This document shows positions 6,854 through 14,635 of a stretch of DNA of 18,733 nucleotides, in pieces. The DNA lies in the NCBI GenBank assembly GCA_964575225.1, contig CAZNQW010000050.1, forward strand, positions 1-18,733. The letters are read 5' to 3'. Source of the stretch: CAZNQW01 sp964575225. GTDB taxonomy: Bacteria > Chloroflexota > Anaerolineae > JAAYZQ01. Numbering within the stretch: the stretch's first letter is position 1; each line of letters starts with the position of its first letter. A model generated the notes under the pieces. The model was not told the origin of the DNA and searched no databases. It saw only the letters and a list, made by a program, of their open reading frames with translations. A program made the position numbers and the translations under genes.

Positions 6854-7930
6854 CTATCCCGTCAATGCCTGAATGACAAGTTGACCCATCTGCTGGGTCG
6901 TGATGGACGCCTGCCCCGACGCCGCCAAGTCGGGGGTCCGGTGCCCCGCACTCAACACCTGGCTGACAGCAGACTCTACGTCCTGGGCCTCTTTTTCCAA
7001 CCCCAGCGAATGGCGCAATAACATGGCCACACTGAGGATGGCTGCCAAGGGGTTGGCAATCCCCTGACCGGCGATGTCGGGTGCCGATCCGTGGATCGGT
7101 TCATACATCCCAAAGCGGTCCACGCCCAGCGAGGCCGAAGGCAACAGCCCCATCGAACCCGCCAGCACTGAGGTCTCGTCGCTGAGCACGTCGCCGAACA
7201 GGTTGCCGGTGAGCACCACATCGAAATCCCTGGGTCGCTGGATCAGGTGCATGGTCGCCGCATCGACCAGCAAATTCTCCAGGGTCACGTCCGGGTAGTC
7301 GCGGGCCACCTGGGCGACGGTGCGCCGCCAAAGCCGCGAGCAGGCCAAAACGTTGGCCTTGTCGATGGAAGTCACCTTGCCGCGCCTTTTCCGGGCCAGG
7401 CGAAAGGCCAGGTGGGCGATACGCTCCACCTCGGCGCGGGTGTAGACCATCGTATCGACGGTCCGTTCGCTGCCCTCCACCCGCGGCTCGCCAAAGTAGA
7501 TGCCTCCGGTCAGCTCGCGCACCACCACCAGATCGACCCCTTCGACCACCTCCCGGCGCAGCGGCGTCGAATCGGCCAGCGCCGGGTACACCCGCACCGG
7601 GCGCAAGTTGGCAAAGAGCTGGAACTCCTGGCGCAAGCCCAGCAGGGCCTGCTCGGGGCGGGCCTTGGCCTGGGGATCGTCGTATTTGGGATCGCCCACG
7701 GCGCCAAACAGGATGGCGTCGGAGGCACGGCACAGATCCAGCGTAGCCGGAGGCAAGGGGTCGCCCGTCGCATCCATAGCCGCGCCCCCCACCAGTCCGT
7801 GCTCCATATCGCATTCACGGCCGTAGCGCCGGCTCACGGCCTGTAGCACCTTTTCCGCCTCGGCGGTCACTTCACTGCCGATGCCGTCCCCCGGCAAAAC
7901 GGCAATCTTGTACCTGCCTGGTTGGGTCAT
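6854..7930 (-). CDS. leuB: 3-isopropylmalate dehydrogenase
   Basis: This NAD-dependent enzyme oxidises and decarboxylates 3-isopropylmalate to 2-oxoisocaproate, the third step of the leucine branch. The 358-residue product has LPGDGIG at 12-18, substrate arginines R100, R110 and R138, the LeuB-typical GGIYFGEPR at 142-150, K191, the metal-binding aspartates D223, D247 and D251, and the NAD loop HGSAPDIAG at 280-288. The open frame continues upstream through leuD to 8716, but the ATG at 7930 has GGAGGAG in front and begins the conserved domain, so it is the start. It lies 35 bases after leuD. Confidence 0.96.
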   Translation of the reverse strand: MTQPGRYKIAVLPGDGIGSEVTAEAEKVLQAVSRRYGRECDMEHGLVGGAAMDATGDPLPPATLDLCRASDAILFGAVGDPKYDDPQAKARPEQALLGLRQEFQLFANLRPVRVYPALADSTPLRREVVEGVDLVVVRELTGGIYFGEPRVEGSERTVDTMVYTRAEVERIAHLAFRLARKRRGKVTSIDKANVLACSRLWRRTVAQVARDYPDVTLENLLVDAATMHLIQRPRDFDVVLTGNLFGDVLSDETSVLAGSMGLLPSASLGVDRFGMYEPIHGSAPDIAGQGIANPLAAILSVAMLLRHSLGLEKEAQDVESAVSQVLSAGHRTPDLAASGQASITTQQMGQLVIQALTG

Positions 7931-7965
7931 TCCTTCGCTCCTCCCTGTTATCCCCCGGGCGCGCA

Positions 7966-8466
7966 TTACGCGCCGATTTCCAACCGACGCCGGGTATAAG
8001 GCACCAGCCCGCCCGCACGCATGATCTCCATCATGAACGGCGGATAGGGTTCGGCCTGGTAGACCTGGTCGGTGGTCAGGTTCCGAATCTGGCCCGTTTC
8101 CAGGTCGATCTCCAGCCGATGCCCCTTTTCGATCCCGTCCACTGCCTCGGCCGACTCCAGGATCGGCAAGCCGACGTTGATGGCATTTCGGTAAAAGATC
8201 CGGGCAAAGCTGCGCGCCACGACGGCGCTTACCCCCGCCCCCTTGATGGCCAGAGGCGCGTGCTCCCGCGAGGAGCCACAGCCAAAGTTCTCCCCGGCGA
8301 CGATGACATCGCCCTCTTGGACGGCTCCGGCAAAGGTCGGGTCCAGATCCTCCAGGCAGTGCCGAGCCAGCTCTTCGGCCGTCGATACATTGAGGTATCG
8401 GGCGGGGATGATCACATCGGTGTCCACATGGTCGCCATATTTCCACACGCTGCCCACTGGGCTCAT
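7966..8466 (-). CDS. leuD: 3-isopropylmalate dehydratase small subunit
   Basis: The 166-residue small subunit pairs with LeuC to isomerise 2-isopropylmalate to 3-isopropylmalate. DTDVIIPARYL near residues 15-25 and the swivelling-domain active-site loop GENFGCGSSREHAP near 58-71 identify it. Its length matches the compact archaeal/thermophile-type LeuD, not the roughly 200-residue E. coli type. The ATG at 8466 shares its A with the leuC stop (TGATG), with AGGAGG lying inside the end of leuC. The two subunits are thus translationally coupled. A GTG one codon upstream is an alternative start but is too close to the ribosome-binding site. Confidence 0.95.
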   Translation of the reverse strand: MSPVGSVWKYGDHVDTDVIIPARYLNVSTAEELARHCLEDLDPTFAGAVQEGDVIVAGENFGCGSSREHAPLAIKGAGVSAVVARSFARIFYRNAINVGLPILESAEAVDGIEKGHRLEIDLETGQIRNLTTDQVYQAEPYPPFMMEIMRAGGLVPYTRRRLEIGA

Positions 8467-9597
8467 CACAGCACCTCCTCAGGGCCGGCAATGCGCCCGG
8501 CCACCGCCGATGCAGCTGCCACCGCAGGGCTGGCCAAATAGACCTCACTGTTGGGGTCTCCCATCCGCCCCCGAAAGTTGCGATTGGTCGTGCTGACCGC
8601 TCGCTCTCCGGCAGCCAACACGCCCATGTGCCCACCCAGGCACGGGCCGCAGGTGGGCGTACTGACGGCAGCGCCCGCTTCGATGAACGTCTCCAGCAAT
8701 CCCTCGCGCAGCGCATCCAGATACACCTGCTGGCTGCCGGGAATCACGATACAGCGCACCCCAGGGTGGGCCGAGCGGCCCTTGAGCACCCGGGCGGCCA
8801 CCCGAAGATCCTCCAACCGGCCGTTGGTGCACGAGCCGATCACTACCTGATCGATGGGCACCGTGCCCACCTGGCTCACGGGCCGGGTGTTTTCCGGCGA
8901 GTGGGGAAAGGCCACCTGAGACTCCAATTGGCTCACGTCGATCTCGACGGTTGCCGCATAGGTGGCGTCTGGGTCCGCTTCAAAGCTGCGGTAGGGCCGC
9001 AGGGCGCGGCCGTCCACATAGGCGCGTGTCTTGTCGTCCACGCCAAAGAGTCCGGCTTTGCCGCCCGCCTCGATGGCCATGTTGGCCATGGTGAACCGAC
9101 CGGCCATCGACAGGGCATCGACGGTCGGCCCAACCAACTCGAGGGCCTTGTAGCGCGCCCCACTCACCCCGATCCGGCCAATGGTGTACAGGATCAGGTC
9201 TTTGCCCTCCACCCAGGGCGGCAACTCGCCAAAGAAGCGGATTTGGATCGTCTCAGGCACCCGCATCCAGATCCGCCCTGTGGCCATGGCCACGGCAATG
9301 TCGGTGCTGCCCATGCCTGTGGCGAACGCGCCCAACGCGCCATAGGTGCAGGTATGGGAATCGGCGCCCACGACCACATCGCCCGGCACCACCAGTCCCT
9401 GCTCCGGCAGCAACACGTGCTCGATGCCCATCCGCCCCACATCATAGTAATGGNNNNNNNNNNNNNNNNNNNNNNNNNNNNNNNNNNNNNNNNNNNNNNN
9501 NNNNNNNNNNNNNNNNNNNNNNNNNNNNNNNNNNNNNNNNNNNNNNNNNNNNNCCGGCGTGCGCCGCCAGGATCTTTTCGGCAACTGTTTGTCCCAT
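8466..9597 (-). CDS. leuC: 3-isopropylmalate dehydratase large subunit, interrupted by assembly gap
   Basis: This is the aconitase-family large subunit, which carries a 4Fe-4S cluster and works with LeuD. The N-terminus MGQTVAEKILAAHA starts at the ATG at 9597 behind AGAGGA. After the gap the sequence resumes at HYYDVGRMGIEHVLLPEQ and runs 328 residues to the end. Cluster cysteines are visible in VIGSCTNGRLED and STPTCGPCLGGHMG, and the substrate region GADSHTCTYGALGAFATGMG is intact. The frames on the two sides of the gap do not agree. I read this as a wrong gap length and not as a frameshift. From the usual 418-430 residues of this subtype, roughly 75-90 residues are hidden, including part of the N-terminal catalytic domain. 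Confidence 0.93.
9454..9553. other. Assembly gap of exactly 100 N within leuC
   Basis: One hundred consecutive N separate two pieces of leuC. The round number is a common scaffolding placeholder for unknown length. The flanking frames are incompatible at this length, and the protein piece missing from a normal LeuC would need about 230-270 bases, so the true gap is probably longer than shown. Confidence 0.95.
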
Positions 9598-9618
9598 CAG
9601 TCCTCTCTTTCCAGCGGG

Positions 9619-9634
9619 GTGCGGACGGCCGCAC
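9619..9634 (-). repeat. Hairpin between leuA and leuC
   Basis: GTGCGG and CCGCAC pair around a 4-base loop in the 76-base spacer between leuA and leuC. There is no T-run. It may affect mRNA stability or the relative expression of leuC, or be chance in GC-rich DNA. Confidence 0.35.
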
Positions 9635-9673
9635 TCCCGATTCGATTTCCTCGCAGATTCTGCCCTGTGCGTC

Positions 9674-11269
9674 TCAAGGCGTTTGTTGTGCCTGGGTTTG
9701 CGCATCGCGGCGGGCGGCAATGAGACGGTTCAGGGCGAACAGGTAGGCCTTGGCGCTGGCGACCACGATGTCGGTATCCGATCCACGACCGCTAAACACC
9801 CGTTGCCCGTTGCCGTTGGGGCTCACCGGCTCGTCGGCCTGGATGCGCACCGTCACCCGACCTACCGCGTTAATCCCCTCGGTGACGGCCTGGATCGAGA
9901 ACTCGATCAGCTCGTTGGGCTCGCCAATGACCCGGTTGATGGCCCGATAGACGGCATCCACCGGCCCCGTGCCATGGTCGGCGTCGCAAAAGACCTCGCC
10001 ATTGGGACCCCGCACCCGCACCGTGGCCGTGGGAATGCTGTGATCGCCGCACGAGATCTGGACGTGCTCCAGGTGATAGGTTTCCTCAAAAAAGACCTGG
10101 ACCTCGTCGGCGATCAGGGCCTCCAGATCGCGGGTGTCCACCGTCTTTTTCTTGTCGGCCACCTGCAAAAAGCGCTCGTATATCTTTTCAAACTGCCCAT
10201 CGTCCAACGAGTACCCCAACTCTGCCAGCCGGTGGCGCAGTCCCGCCCGGCCCGAACGGGCCGACAGCACGATCTCAGAGTCGGGCACGCCCACATCGCG
10301 GGGGTTCATGATCTCGTACGTGGTCCGCTCTTTGAGCACGCCATCCTGGTGGATGCCCGAGGAATGGGCAAAGGCATTGGCGCCGACGATGGCCTTGTTG
10401 GGCTGCACCGGAATGCCCGTCAACTGGCTCACCAGTCGGCTGATGGGGTACAGGCGGTGGGTGTCGATCCGCGTATCCAGTTGAAATAGATCGCGGCGGG
10501 TCTTGACCGCCATGACCACCTCTTCCAGCGACGTGTTTCCGGCCCGCTCGCCAATGCCATTGACCGTCACTTCGGCCTGGCGGGCGCCGTTCTTGAGGCC
10601 CGCCAGGGTGTTGGCTGTGGCCATGCCCAGATCGTTGTGGCAGTGGACCGATACCACCGCCTTGTCGATATTCGGCACGTGGTCAAAAATGCCCTTGATC
10701 AGCGCGCCGAATTCCTCGGGCGCGGTATAGCCCGTCGTATCGGGGATGTTGAGCACCGTCGCCCCGGCGGCAATGACCGCTTCCAGTACCCGGTACAGGT
10801 ATTCGGGATCGGCCCGTCCGGCGTCCTCGGTGTAATATTGCACATCCTCCACAAACCTTCGCGCATGCTTGACCGCGTCCACCCCCATCTCCAGGGCCCC
10901 TTTGCGCGTGGTGCGGAGTTTGTGCTGCACGTGAACGTCCGACACCCCCAATCCGGTGTGGATGCGGGGGCGGGCCGCACCCTTGAGCGCCTCGGCCGCC
11001 ACCTCGATGTCGCGGCGGTTAGCCCGTGTCAGACCGCAGATGGTGCAGCCGCGGATCTCTTGGGAAATGCGCTGCACGGCGCGAAAGTCGCCGGGGGAGG
11101 AGATGGGGAACCCTGCTTCGATAATGTCCACCCCCATGTCTTCCAGCAGGCGCGCGATCTCGAGTTTCTCGTCGATATTGAGCGCTGCCCCTGGCGATTG
11201 CTCCCCATCTCGCAGCGTCGTGTCAAAGATCTGGATGCCCTCTATACCGGTAATGTCCGATGAATCCAT
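9674..11269 (-). CDS. leuA: 2-isopropylmalate synthase
   Basis: This enzyme condenses acetyl-CoA with 2-oxoisovalerate, the committed step of leucine synthesis. The 531-residue product has every expected active-site element: TTLRDGEQ with R20 and metal-ligand D21, E51 in EAGFP, E148 in TEDAGRAD, PDTTGY at 176-181, the metal pair H209/H211 in SVHCHNDLG, GIGERAGN at 238-245, and H302/H307 in the HSSGIHQDG linker loop. The C-terminal leucine-sensing domain (about 390-520) is complete, so feedback inhibition by leucine is expected. The ATG at 11269 lies 2 bases after the ABC gene stop and 5 bases after GAGGAGGAG; a GTG at 11275 overlaps that stop and is less likely. It serves as the internal reference for the degenerate paralogue at 3981-5654. 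Confidence 0.97.
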   Translation of the reverse strand: MDSSDITGIEGIQIFDTTLRDGEQSPGAALNIDEKLEIARLLEDMGVDIIEAGFPISSPGDFRAVQRISQEIRGCTICGLTRANRRDIEVAAEALKGAARPRIHTGLGVSDVHVQHKLRTTRKGALEMGVDAVKHARRFVEDVQYYTEDAGRADPEYLYRVLEAVIAAGATVLNIPDTTGYTAPEEFGALIKGIFDHVPNIDKAVVSVHCHNDLGMATANTLAGLKNGARQAEVTVNGIGERAGNTSLEEVVMAVKTRRDLFQLDTRIDTHRLYPISRLVSQLTGIPVQPNKAIVGANAFAHSSGIHQDGVLKERTTYEIMNPRDVGVPDSEIVLSARSGRAGLRHRLAELGYSLDDGQFEKIYERFLQVADKKKTVDTRDLEALIADEVQVFFEETYHLEHVQISCGDHSIPTATVRVRGPNGEVFCDADHGTGPVDAVYRAINRVIGEPNELIEFSIQAVTEGINAVGRVTVRIQADEPVSPNGNGQRVFSGRGSDTDIVVASAKAYLFALNRLIAARRDAQTQAQQTP

Positions 11270-11271
11270 CG

Positions 11272-12885
11272 TCACTCCTCCTCGTCAAACAGGCGGCTGG
11301 ACCCTCCCCACCGAACCTGTCCATTCACTTTTGTCTTGCGGACCACACGGCCCTCTTCCAGCATCAGCACGTGGGTGATGATGTCCGGCAGATCATCGAG
11401 CCGGTGCGTCACATAGATCATACTGGTGTCGAGCCGCCCCCCGATGGCTTCGACTGCCTGGCGCACCCGAGCCCGATTGTCAGCGTCCAACCCCTGGCAG
11501 GGTTCGTCCAGAACCAGTAGCACCGGCTCCTTGACCAGGGCGCGCGCTAGCAGGACCATGCGCTGTTCGCCCTCAGAAACCGCATCAAAGGCAAAGCCCG
11601 CCATCGGTGCCAGCTCCAGGCGCTCCATCCACTCTCGCGCCGTCGCTTCTTGCTGAGGCGAACAGCGCCGGTAGCGCCCGATGGAATCGAAAAAGCCCGA
11701 GCAGATCACGTCGAAACAAGAGACCCCTTTGGGGTAGAACAGATGCAACTCGGGCGCCACCCAACCGATCCGATCCTTGATCTCCCAGATGCTCTCCCCC
11801 GATCCTCGGCGCTGCCCAAAAAGCGTGATCGCGTTGGCATAGGCTTGGGGATTATCGCCCAGAATCAAGCTCAGCAAAGTGGTCTTGCCCGCGCCGTTGG
11901 GGCCCAGCAGGGCCCAGCACTGGCCGCGCTCGACTGTCCAGTCGATCTCTTGGAGAATTCGAGCGCCGCCATAGGAAACCTGCACACCCTCCATTTGCAC
12001 CAGGATGCGCTCTCGCTCATCTCCGGCATGGGAAGGGATCGGAAGGTTCGGTACAGGCTCCCGCTCTTCCGATCGCCCTGCGCTCCCCTGCTCGGCAGCG
12101 GGAAGGCGCGCCCAGAGGGCATCGAGGGGTCCCTGGGCCGCGACCTTGCCCGCTTCCAGCAACAGGGCATGGGTGATGCCCGGCGGGAGGCTCTCCCGGT
12201 CGTTGGTCACCAGCAGTGTGTGCATCCCCTGTTCCATCAAGTGGAGGAGCACCTCCTGAAGCCGGGTGCAAAAATCCCGGTCCAACCCGGCAAAGGGGTT
12301 GTCCAGAATCAGCAAACGCGGCTGTTTCAGCAGGGCCTGGGCAAGCATTACCTTTCGCCGCTCCCCATTAGAAGTCTGCATGAGGTTCCGGCCCAACAAC
12401 GGCCGGATGCCCAAAAGGTCGATGATCTCCCCTTGCCGCGCGGCAAAATCCCCATCGAAGGCCGCTTCGCGCACCTCGAAGGGATTGAGCCGGTTCACAC
12501 CGCGTTCCGAGAGCCAATCGGCGACCGTCAGGGGGTCATCCTCCAGCCCGCCGCTGTTCCACCGCGATTGATAAAAGGGGCTCTCGCCTCGCAGGGCGCT
12601 GCGTTGGGCATCAAAAGTCACCCACGCAATCTGCTCCTGCGGCGGGGTCCCTGCGCTTTGAAAGTGATAGACGATCTCACCGCCCACCACAGGCACCTGC
12701 CCGCACAAGGCTTTGGCCAGTGTCGACTTGCCCGAGCCGTTGCCACCCACAAGAGCCCACTGCTGGCGGCAGCCGATCTCCCATTGGACAGGGCCCAGCG
12801 TCCCACCGTGGGGCAGGCGCAGGATCGCAGCCTTTAGCGAGAGAAACGGATCGGTTTTCGTGCAAGAGAACATCGCATCACTCAT
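11272..12885 (-). CDS. ModF-like protein with two ABC ATPase domains
   Basis: The 537-residue soluble protein has two nucleotide-binding domains and no membrane segment. Domain 1 has Walker A GGNGSGKST at 47-55, signature SNGER near 172-176 and Walker B LLILDNP at 191-197, where the catalytic Glu is replaced by N196. The switch His position is N228. Domain 2 has Walker A GPNGAGKTT at 328-336, signature SEGEQ near 437-441, Walker B ending D460-E461 and switch H494. The stretch GDNPQAYANAITLFGQRRGS matches E. coli ModF closely by memory. ModF-type proteins are linked to molybdate genes, but none are present here. It lies within the ilv-leu operon, 123 bases after ilvC and 2 bases before leuA. 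The ATG at 12885 has only a weak ribosome-binding site, so the start is uncertain by a few codons. Its role in this operon is unknown. Confidence 0.87.
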   Translation of the reverse strand: MSDAMFSCTKTDPFLSLKAAILRLPHGGTLGPVQWEIGCRQQWALVGGNGSGKSTLAKALCGQVPVVGGEIVYHFQSAGTPPQEQIAWVTFDAQRSALRGESPFYQSRWNSGGLEDDPLTVADWLSERGVNRLNPFEVREAAFDGDFAARQGEIIDLLGIRPLLGRNLMQTSNGERRKVMLAQALLKQPRLLILDNPFAGLDRDFCTRLQEVLLHLMEQGMHTLLVTNDRESLPPGITHALLLEAGKVAAQGPLDALWARLPAAEQGSAGRSEEREPVPNLPIPSHAGDERERILVQMEGVQVSYGGARILQEIDWTVERGQCWALLGPNGAGKTTLLSLILGDNPQAYANAITLFGQRRGSGESIWEIKDRIGWVAPELHLFYPKGVSCFDVICSGFFDSIGRYRRCSPQQEATAREWMERLELAPMAGFAFDAVSEGEQRMVLLARALVKEPVLLVLDEPCQGLDADNRARVRQAVEAIGGRLDTSMIYVTHRLDDLPDIITHVLMLEEGRVVRKTKVNGQVRWGGSSRLFDEEE

Positions 12886-12949
12886 TCCAGAGATCCCCAA
12901 GGCCTTCTGGCTCACAGCTCCCGTCCCCGGCGGCTTTCTGTGCCCTTCG

Positions 12950-12970
12950 GCGTCCCCGAGACGGGGACGC
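12950..12970 (-). repeat. Perfect 9-bp hairpin between ilvC and the ABC ATPase gene
   Basis: GCGTCCCCG and CGGGGACGC pair around a 3-base loop in the 123-base spacer. No T-run follows, so it is not a standard intrinsic terminator. It could protect the upstream ilvC message from 3' exonucleases or reduce expression of the next gene. Confidence 0.5.
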
Positions 12971-13008
12971 TGGGCAAATGGCAAAGATCAAGACGGTCGC
13001 TCCAAAGC

Positions 13009-14064
13009 CTACTGCCCCCAGTTTTGAGGACGGAGGGAGCGCACAGCCGCACCGGCCCGCCACATTTCCGATTCCCGCATCTCGCGCAATTCCTCGTCCA
13101 GCCGCTCTTTATAGTCAGGCGCGCTGTTGTACTCCAGGACAATGCGCGTCTCTTCCCCGCTCACCACACTTTGGTACAGGTCGTCGAACACCGGGAGCAC
13201 GGCTTCGCGGAAGCGATGGCGCCAGTCGAGAGCGCCACGGCGGGCAGTCGCGCTACAGTTCTCGTACATCCAATCCATGCCATTCTGATCGACCAACCGG
13301 ATCAGGCTCTGGGTCAGCTCTTCGACAGTCTCGTTAAAGGCTTCGCTCGGGGTATGCCCGTTCTTGCGCAGGGTGTTGTATTGAGCTTCCATCACGCCTG
13401 CCAGCGCGCCCATCAGAATGCCCCGCTCCCCCGTAAGGTCGCTAAAGACTTCGTGCTTGAAGCTCGTGGGGAACAGATAGCCCGAGCCGATGGCAATGCC
13501 CAGGGCCAACGTTCGTTCCAGCGCCCGCCCGGTGTAGTCCTGCTCTACCGCAAAGCTGCTGTTGATGCCGCTGCCCGCCAAAAAGTTGGCGCGCACACTG
13601 GCGCCAGACCCTTTGGGCGCCACCAGGATGACATCCACGTACTCGGGCGGCACAATCCCGGTCTGCTTGTGATAGACGGCGCCGAATCCGTGGGAGAAAA
13701 ACAGCGCATCGCCTTCTTTCAGGCAGGCTTTGATCTTGGGCCAGAGGATCATTTGCGCCGCGTCAGAGACGAGGTACTGGATGATCGTTCCCTGGGTCAC
13801 CGCTTCTTCCCAGGGGAACAGGGTCTCTCCGGGCACCCAGCCATCCTGCATGGCCTTGTCCCACGAGCGCTTGCGCTCAGGGTCGCCGCCGAGAATGACG
13901 CGGATGCCATTGTCGCGCATATTCAACGCCTGGGCCGGCCCCTGCACGCCATAACCGAGAACCGCCACCACCTCGTCCTTCAGGACCTCGCGGGCCTTTG
14001 CCATGGGAAATTCATCGCGGGTGACCACCTCTTCCACAACGCCGCCAAAATCGATCTTTGCCAT
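13009..14064 (-). CDS. ilvC: Ketol-acid reductoisomerase
   Basis: The enzyme isomerises and reduces 2-acetolactate or 2-aceto-2-hydroxybutyrate to the dihydroxy acid, using NAD(P)H and Mg. The 351-residue product has the Rossmann motif GYGVQGPAQ at 37-45, FSHGFG near 123-128 (catalytic His H125), PKGSG from 150, the metal-ligand pair D209 and E213 in SDLTGERG, and FNETVEELTQS near 243-253. The overall sequence resembles the Bacteroidetes/plant-like KARI group more than the usual short class I enzyme of about 330-340 residues. The cofactor loop reads GGDPERKRSW (59-68), with acidic residues where NADPH-type enzymes often carry Arg. The ATG at 14064 has AGGAG 9 bases upstream; an open extension to 14115 has no site and would overlap a palindrome. 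Confidence 0.95.
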   Translation of the reverse strand: MAKIDFGGVVEEVVTRDEFPMAKAREVLKDEVVAVLGYGVQGPAQALNMRDNGIRVILGGDPERKRSWDKAMQDGWVPGETLFPWEEAVTQGTIIQYLVSDAAQMILWPKIKACLKEGDALFFSHGFGAVYHKQTGIVPPEYVDVILVAPKGSGASVRANFLAGSGINSSFAVEQDYTGRALERTLALGIAIGSGYLFPTSFKHEVFSDLTGERGILMGALAGVMEAQYNTLRKNGHTPSEAFNETVEELTQSLIRLVDQNGMDWMYENCSATARRGALDWRHRFREAVLPVFDDLYQSVVSGEETRIVLEYNSAPDYKERLDEELREMRESEMWRAGAAVRSLRPQNWGQ

Positions 14065-14097
14065 CTTTTTTTCTCCTCTCCGAGTTTTCTCAAGGAT

Positions 14098-14123
14098 GAG
14101 GGCCCTTGCGCGCAAGGGCCCTC
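14098..14123 (-). repeat. 26-base perfect palindrome between ilvN and ilvC
   Basis: The sequence is exactly self-complementary: GAGGGCCCTTGCG followed by its reverse complement. It fills the middle of the 68-base ilvN-ilvC spacer, starting 9 bases beyond the ilvN stop. In RNA it would form a very stable hairpin. There is no T-run, so termination is unlikely to be strong. An RNA-processing, stability or protein-binding site is possible. Confidence 0.6.
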
Positions 14124-14132
14124 CGAATTTGA

Positions 14133-14630
14133 TTAGTGTACCCCGTTCCCGCCGCGCACCATCGCCACACGACCCGTGCGCGCCAACTCAATAATGCCAT
14201 AGGGCTCCAACAGACTGACCAACGAGTTGACCCGATCCTCGGGCCCGGTAATCTCGACCGTCAGCGACGTGGCAGCCACATCCACCACACGGGCGCGAAA
14301 GATGTTGGCCAGCTCGGTAATTTCGGAACGCGATCCCGGCCGAGTCTTGACCTTGATCAGGGCCAGTTCGCGGATCACCGTAGGCTGCCGGCTGACATTC
14401 AGCACCTCGGTCACATTGATCAGCTTGTCCAACTGCTTGGCCACCTGATCGACCTGGGCCTGATCGCCCTTGACCACAATGGTCATGCGCGACATGCCGG
14501 GCATCTCGCTGTGCCCCACGCTCAGGCTTTCGATGTTGTAATTACGGCGCCGGAACAGGCTGGAAATCCGGTTTAGGACACCCGGTTTGTCCTCCATCAA
14601 CGCCACAAGGGTATGCATCTCTGTTTCCAT
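14133..14630 (-). CDS. ilvN: Acetolactate synthase small (regulatory) subunit
   Basis: The 165-residue subunit has an N-terminal ACT domain with LMEDKPGVLNRISSLFRRR at about 11-29 followed by NYNIESLSVG, and a C-terminal ALS-small domain with VIRELALIKV and the EITGPEDRVNSLVSLLEPYG stretch. It binds valine and confers feedback inhibition and full activity on IlvB. The length matches the ilvN/ilvH family. The ATG at 14630 lies 5 bases after the ilvB stop, with GGGAGGT straddling it. A GTG at 14639 sits too close to that site. The symbol could equally be ilvH. Confidence 0.95.
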   Translation of the reverse strand: METEMHTLVALMEDKPGVLNRISSLFRRRNYNIESLSVGHSEMPGMSRMTIVVKGDQAQVDQVAKQLDKLINVTEVLNVSRQPTVIRELALIKVKTRPGSRSEITELANIFRARVVDVAATSLTVEITGPEDRVNSLVSLLEPYGIIELARTGRVAMVRGGNGVH

Positions 14631-14635
14631 CGTTT

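Noticed and set aside
8466..9597. Frameshifted leuC pseudogene
   Set aside because: The change of frame coincides with the 100-N placeholder, and both flanks are well-conserved LeuC.
12063..12074. Twelve bases (GCTCTTCCGATC) identical to the 3' end of the Illumina adapter inside the ABC ATPase gene, possible chimeric joint
   Set aside because: The reading frame and the ModF-like architecture continue on both sides, and the match stops at 12 bases with no index or longer adapter. It lies in the variable linker between the ATPase domains and is probably chance. Read coverage across it would settle the point.
14098..14123. Intrinsic terminator between ilvN and ilvC
   Set aside because: No T-run follows the palindrome on either strand, and the operon clearly continues.
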